A stretch of 27,450 nucleotides of DNA from JAVWGW01 sp036655915 (lineage in GTDB: Bacteria; Actinomycetota; Coriobacteriia; Coriobacteriales; Eggerthellaceae), in the NCBI GenBank assembly GCA_036655915.1, contig JAVVPE010000022.1:1-27450 (forward strand), given 5' to 3'. The notes under the pieces are model-generated. The model searched no databases and was not told the DNA's origin. It saw only the letters and a program-made list of their open reading frames with translations. The translations under genes were made by a program, and so were the position numbers. Within the stretch, counting starts at the first letter, position 1; each line of letters opens with the position of its first letter. Of this stretch, positions 23,866 to 27,450 are shown one piece after another.

Positions 23866-25116
23866 GTGGCGCGACAGAAAATGACGAAGCAGGAAAAAAG
23901 CTGGATCAAATATGATGTGGGCAATTCCGCCTTCGTCTTGCTTTCAGCGGCGCTCATTCCCGTGTATTTTTCCTCCATTGCCACCGGTTCGGTTGTGGTG
24001 GCGTGGGGCTATGCCGAAACGATTGCATCGCTAATCGTGGCGGTGCTTATGCCTATTTTGGGGTCGCTTGCCGATCTGCAGGGCAACAAGAAAAAATTCC
24101 TGGTCGGTTTCATCGGCACGGGCGTGGTGGCCTGTGTGGCTTTGGGCATACCTTCGCAGGCGCTGCCGTTTTTGATCATCTATGTGCTTGCCGCCGTAAG
24201 CCTTAATGCGTCGATGGTATTCTACGATGCCTTTTTGGTCGATGCCACCACCGAAGCGCGCTACGATGAAGTGTCTTCGCAGGGCTATGCCTGGGGCTAT
24301 ATCGGGTCGTGCATTCCGTTTATCGCCTGCTTGGCCGTGGTGTTGGGCGGCGCATCTGTGGGTATCGATGCTGCGTTGGGCATGAAAATTGCCTTCATTA
24401 TCACGGCGGTGTGGTGGGCGGCGTTTTCCATCCCGCTGCTGCGCGATGTGCATCAAACGCACTTCAAGCAAGGGGGCACCAACCTGTTCAAAGAAACATT
24501 CGTGGGCCTGGGGCGCACCTGCCAATCCATCATAGGCGACAAGCGCCTGCTGTTTTTTATGCTGGCATTCTTTTTCTACATCGACGGCGTGCACACCATC
24601 ATCAAGATGGCCACCAGCTATGGGGCCGATTTGGGCATCGATTCCACGCAGCTGGTTTTGGCGCTGCTGGTAACGCAGTTTGTCGCCTTTCCTTCCGCCA
24701 TCATCTACGGGCGCCTGTCGGGGCGTGTGGGCACGAAAAAGATGCTGCTTGTTTCGGTGTTCGCCTATGGGTGCATCACGCTGTTTGCGGCATTTTTACT
24801 GAAAACCGCCGTTGAGTTCTGGATTCTTGCCATTTGCGTGGGGTTGTTTCAAGGCGGCATCCAGGCGCTTTCGCGGTCCGAATTTGGCAAGCTTATCCCC
24901 AAGCAGCGCGCGAACGAATACTTCGGATTTTTCGACATTTTTGGCAAGTACGCTGCGGTTATGGGCACCGCCCTTGTGTCGATTGTCACGCAGGCGACGG
25001 GCAATCCTTCCCTCGGGGTGCTTTCGGTGGGCGTGCTGTTTGTTATAGGTTTCGTGCTTTTGTGGAAGATGCCCGAAGGAAAATCCTCGGAGAAAACCCC
25101 AAGTTTGCTATCATAG
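23866..25116 (+). CDS. MFS transporter, UMF1/Atg22-like family
   Basis: 416 residues, about twelve hydrophobic helices, cytoplasmic membrane. The N-terminal KSWIKYDVGNSAFVLL corresponds to the UMF1-family start (SWxxYDxANSxF/Y), and the short loop after the third helix, GSLADLQGNKKKFL, has the usual MFS A-motif character. Eukaryotic Atg22 exports amino acids from the vacuole; bacterial members are mostly of unknown substrate. GTG 23866 has GAAAGGA at 23854-23860; an ATG at 23881 is the alternative. The end of the gene overlaps the likely lysC promoter. Confidence 0.87.
   Translation: MARQKMTKQEKSWIKYDVGNSAFVLLSAALIPVYFSSIATGSVVVAWGYAETIASLIVAVLMPILGSLADLQGNKKKFLVGFIGTGVVACVALGIPSQALPFLIIYVLAAVSLNASMVFYDAFLVDATTEARYDEVSSQGYAWGYIGSCIPFIACLAVVLGGASVGIDAALGMKIAFIITAVWWAAFSIPLLRDVHQTHFKQGGTNLFKETFVGLGRTCQSIIGDKRLLFFMLAFFFYIDGVHTIIKMATSYGADLGIDSTQLVLALLVTQFVAFPSAIIYGRLSGRVGTKKMLLVSVFAYGCITLFAAFLLKTAVEFWILAICVGLFQGGIQALSRSEFGKLIPKQRANEYFGFFDIFGKYAAVMGTALVSIVTQATGNPSLGVLSVGVLFVIGFVLLWKMPEGKSSEKTPSLLS
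25106..25114 (+). promoter_or_regulatory. Extended -10 promoter candidate for lysC-asd
   Basis: TGCTATCAT at 25106-25114 is an extended -10 overlapping the stop codon of the MFS gene, about 42 bp before lysC. No good -35 is present. The leader is too short for a lysine riboswitch. Confidence 0.4.
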
Positions 25117-25155
25117 AGACCAAACGTATTGTTTCGGACTGAAGAGAAGAAACCT

Positions 25156-26436
25156 ATGGCATTGATTGTGGCAAAGTTTGGGGGCACTTCGGTGGCTTCC
25201 CCCGATCGCATACAGATGGTCGCGAAGCGTCTTATCGCCAGCAAGCAGGCGGGCAACCAGGTGGTTGCCGTTGTTTCGGCAATGGGTAAAACCACCGACG
25301 AACTGCTGGGCTTGGCGCGCGCCCTGAGCGATGATCCGCCAGCGCGCGAAATGGATATGCTGCTTTCCACGGGCGAACAGGTAAGCATGTCGCTTTTGGC
25401 CATGTCAATCCAGGCGCGCGGCTATAAGGCAGCCAGCTTTACCGGTTGGCAGGCGGGCATCGAAACCGATTGCAACTATTCCCGGGCAAAAATTGAACAC
25501 ATCGAAACGCAGCGCATCAAAGAAGCGCTTGATCGCGGCGCCATCGCCGTAGTGGCGGGCTTTCAGGGGCTTTCTAGCGCGGGCGACATTACCACGCTGG
25601 GGCGCGGGGGATCTGACACCACGGCTGTGGCGCTGGCCTGGGGCTTGCAGGCCGATGTGTGCGAAATCTATTCCGACGTCGATGGCATCTACACTGCCGA
25701 CCCGCGCGTTGCGCCGCGCGCGCGCAAGCTTGACGAAATTTCCTACGACGACATGCTTGAACTTTCTTCGGCGGGCGCGGGCGTTTTGCAATCGCGCGCC
25801 GTCGAATTCGCGCGCACCTATAAAGTGGTTATCCATTCCCGATCCGCATTTTCTGATGCGCAGGGAACGTTCATCAAGGAGGCAACACCTTCCATGGAAA
25901 ATGCGGTAATTTCTGGTATCGCCCACGATACCTCCGAAGTAAAAGTGACCGTGCGCGACGTGCCCGACCAGTTTGGTGTGGCCGCCAAGGTGTTTTCGGC
26001 GCTTGCGGGCAACAACGTCAGCGTTGACATGATTATCCAAAATATTTCCGAAGAAGGCAAAACGGACATCACCTTCACCTGCCCCGGTGCCGATCTTGAC
26101 CGCGCGTGCGAAACGATCGAGCGCATTTTGCCCGCCATTGGGGCGCGTGGCTATCTGGTCGATGAAAGCATCGCCAAGGTTAGCCTGGTGGGCACGGGTA
26201 TGAAATCCAGCCCCGGTGTGGCCGCCAAAGCGTTTTCAGCGCTTGCGGAAAACCAGGTGAACATCCTGCTTATTTCCACCAGCCCCATCCGCTTATCGGT
26301 GGTGGTCAACGCGGGGCAGGTGGCTGCGGCCGTGCGTTGCTTGCACAGCGCTTTTGGCCTGGATTCCGATTGCGTGTTTGAAGAAACGTCTCTTTCCGCG
26401 GAAGAAATCGCGGCAAAAATGAACAAAGGCCGCTAG
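25156..26436 (+). CDS. lysC: Aspartate kinase
   Basis: 426 residues from ATG 25156, preceded by AGAGAAG; the in-frame TTG at 25129 is unlikely. It phosphorylates aspartate, the first step toward lysine, threonine, methionine and diaminopimelate. The kinase domain has the KFGGTSV motif (K7), VSAMGKTTDELL, STGEQVSMSLLA, and GRGGSDTTAVALA with the SDVDGIYTADPR loop. Two C-terminal ACT domains (SEVKVTVRDVPDQFGVAAKVF and AKVSLVGTGMKSSPGVAAKAF) are the regulatory part where lysine and/or threonine usually bind. A near in-frame start inside the gene for a separate beta subunit, as in some actinobacteria, is possible but not demonstrated. asd follows after 16 bases. Confidence 0.96.
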   Translation: MALIVAKFGGTSVASPDRIQMVAKRLIASKQAGNQVVAVVSAMGKTTDELLGLARALSDDPPAREMDMLLSTGEQVSMSLLAMSIQARGYKAASFTGWQAGIETDCNYSRAKIEHIETQRIKEALDRGAIAVVAGFQGLSSAGDITTLGRGGSDTTAVALAWGLQADVCEIYSDVDGIYTADPRVAPRARKLDEISYDDMLELSSAGAGVLQSRAVEFARTYKVVIHSRSAFSDAQGTFIKEATPSMENAVISGIAHDTSEVKVTVRDVPDQFGVAAKVFSALAGNNVSVDMIIQNISEEGKTDITFTCPGADLDRACETIERILPAIGARGYLVDESIAKVSLVGTGMKSSPGVAAKAFSALAENQVNILLISTSPIRLSVVVNAGQVAAAVRCLHSAFGLDSDCVFEETSLSAEEIAAKMNKGR

Positions 26437-26452
26437 GCCGAAAGGGGAACAG

Positions 26453-27450
26453 ATGGCTTGGAATAAAAAGATGCCTGCACATCCCGTTGTGGCGATTGCG
26501 GGGGCAACCGGTGCGGTGGGAAGCGAGTTTTTGCAGGTGTTGCACGATGTCGATTTTCCTGCGTCGCAGGTGCGTGCGCTGGCTTCGGCGCGATCGGCGG
26601 GCAAAAAGCTGCCGTTTTTAGGCTGTGGGCAGGTGCCTGCGGGCGATTTGATTGTGGAGGAAATGACCCCTGCTTCGTTTGAGGGCGTGGATATTGCCCT
26701 GTTTTCGGCGGGCGCATCGATTTCGCGGGCCATGCGCGAAGCGGTGTGTGCTGCCGGCGCGGTTATGATCGACAATTCCAGCGCGTTTCGCATGGATGCC
26801 GATGTGCCGCTGGTAGTGCCCGAAGTGAATCCGGCCGACATCGATTGGCACAGCGGCGTTATCGCCAACCCCAACTGTTCAACCATCCAGATGGTTGTGG
26901 CCTTGCAGCCGCTGCATGAAGTGGCTCCCATCAAGCGCGTTGTGGTTTCCACCTACCAGGCCGCCAGCGGTGCCGGCGCGCCCGCCATGGCCGAACTCTA
27001 CGATCAGACGCGCGCCTTTCTTGACAACGAACCGCTCAAGGTCGATTCCTTTCAGCACCAGATCGCCTTTAACTGCATCCCGCACATCGATACCTTCTTA
27101 GAAGATGCTTCCACAAAAGAAGAGTGGAAGATGGTGGTGGAAACAAAGAAGATCATGGGCGATGCCGGCATTCAGGTGGCTGCCACCTGCGTGCGCGTGC
27201 CCGTGCTGCGCTGCCATGGCGAAGCGGTGAACGTGGAATTTAGCAGTGCCATTTCGCTGCAGCAGGCGCGCGAGGCGCTGGCCGGTGCCCCCGGCATCAC
27301 GCTAATGGACGATACTGCGAACAATGCCTACCCCATGCCCGGCCTTTTGGCGGGCACCGATGCCACCTACGTGGGCCGTTTGCGCGCAGATGCCACGGTT
27401 GAACACGGCCTGGCATTTTGGGTTGTTGCCGACCAGATTCGCAAGGGTGC
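26453..27450 (+). CDS. asd: Aspartate-semialdehyde dehydrogenase (3' end cut by window)
   Basis: 332 codons are present without a stop to the window end. The family length of about 340-370 means only a short tail is missing. It reduces aspartyl phosphate to aspartate semialdehyde with NADPH, directly after LysC. The nucleotide site AIAGATGAVGSEFL is at residues 14-27. The catalytic cysteine is C142 in ANPNCSTIQ. FRMDADVPLVVPEVN and VSTYQAASGAG are family marks, and the substrate-side VRVPVLRCHGEAV holds the catalytic His. ATG 26453 follows AAAGGGG. Operon with lysC, spacing 16 bases. Confidence 0.96.
   Translation, partial: MAWNKKMPAHPVVAIAGATGAVGSEFLQVLHDVDFPASQVRALASARSAGKKLPFLGCGQVPAGDLIVEEMTPASFEGVDIALFSAGASISRAMREAVCAAGAVMIDNSSAFRMDADVPLVVPEVNPADIDWHSGVIANPNCSTIQMVVALQPLHEVAPIKRVVVSTYQAASGAGAPAMAELYDQTRAFLDNEPLKVDSFQHQIAFNCIPHIDTFLEDASTKEEWKMVVETKKIMGDAGIQVAATCVRVPVLRCHGEAVNVEFSSAISLQQAREALAGAPGITLMDDTANNAYPMPGLLAGTDATYVGRLRADATVEHGLAFWVVADQIRKG

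Noticed and set aside
25115..25155. Lysine riboswitch before lysC
   Set aside because: Only about 40 bp separate the genes, far too short for the conserved lysine aptamer.

Overview
The window looks like chromosomal DNA from an anaerobic, moderately high-G+C actinobacterium, most likely class Coriobacteriia, family Eggerthellaceae. This assignment is inference. It rests on the abundance of iron-sulfur and molybdopterin enzymes, TorD-type chaperones, an Nfn-type transhydrogenase and the general character of the proteins. There are no rRNA or tRNA genes, CRISPR arrays, insertion sequences or phage genes visible. It contains 22 intact or edge-truncated protein genes and two apparent gene remnants.

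Layout. 1-258 is the end of an ECF transporter T component. After a leader carrying two tandem palindromes comes enolase (eno, own terminator), then an iron-sulfur aldo/keto-reductase-like protein, then the molybdenum-cofactor pair moeA-mog. Between mog and alr lies a scar (4860-5136, minus strand) that reads as the tail of a DmsC-type membrane anchor followed by the first 16 codons of a possible TorD-type chaperone, i.e. a deleted molybdoenzyme operon. Next come alr, a family-4 uracil-DNA glycosylase, a convergent corA, and an nfnAB-folC operon with a strong leader hairpin.

12195-19817 is a respiratory/redox island. A YdhV-type aldehyde:ferredoxin-oxidoreductase-family protein runs on the minus strand. 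It is divergent from a YdhY-type four-cluster ferredoxin with a twin-arginine signal, a TorD-family chaperone, and a complete three-subunit molybdoenzyme complex: a Tat-exported catalytic subunit, a four-cluster ferredoxin and an NrfD/PsrC-type membrane anchor. The likely scheme is quinone-linked electron transfer outside the membrane, with Mo cofactor supplied in part by moeA-mog. The substrate cannot be read from sequence.

The remainder is housekeeping and transport: a Pit phosphate transporter with its DUF47/PhoU-like partner behind a promoter with PhoP-box-like direct repeats; a minus-strand pair (zinc-dependent phospholipase C-like protein and UPF0126 membrane protein); a UMF1/Atg22-type MFS transporter; and the aspartate-pathway pair lysC-asd, with asd cut by the window end.

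The most interesting items are the YdhV/YdhY plus molybdoenzyme island, the molybdoenzyme-operon remnant beside moeA-mog, and the tandem 22-bp-spaced palindromes before eno. None of these is shown to be a new system by sequence alone.
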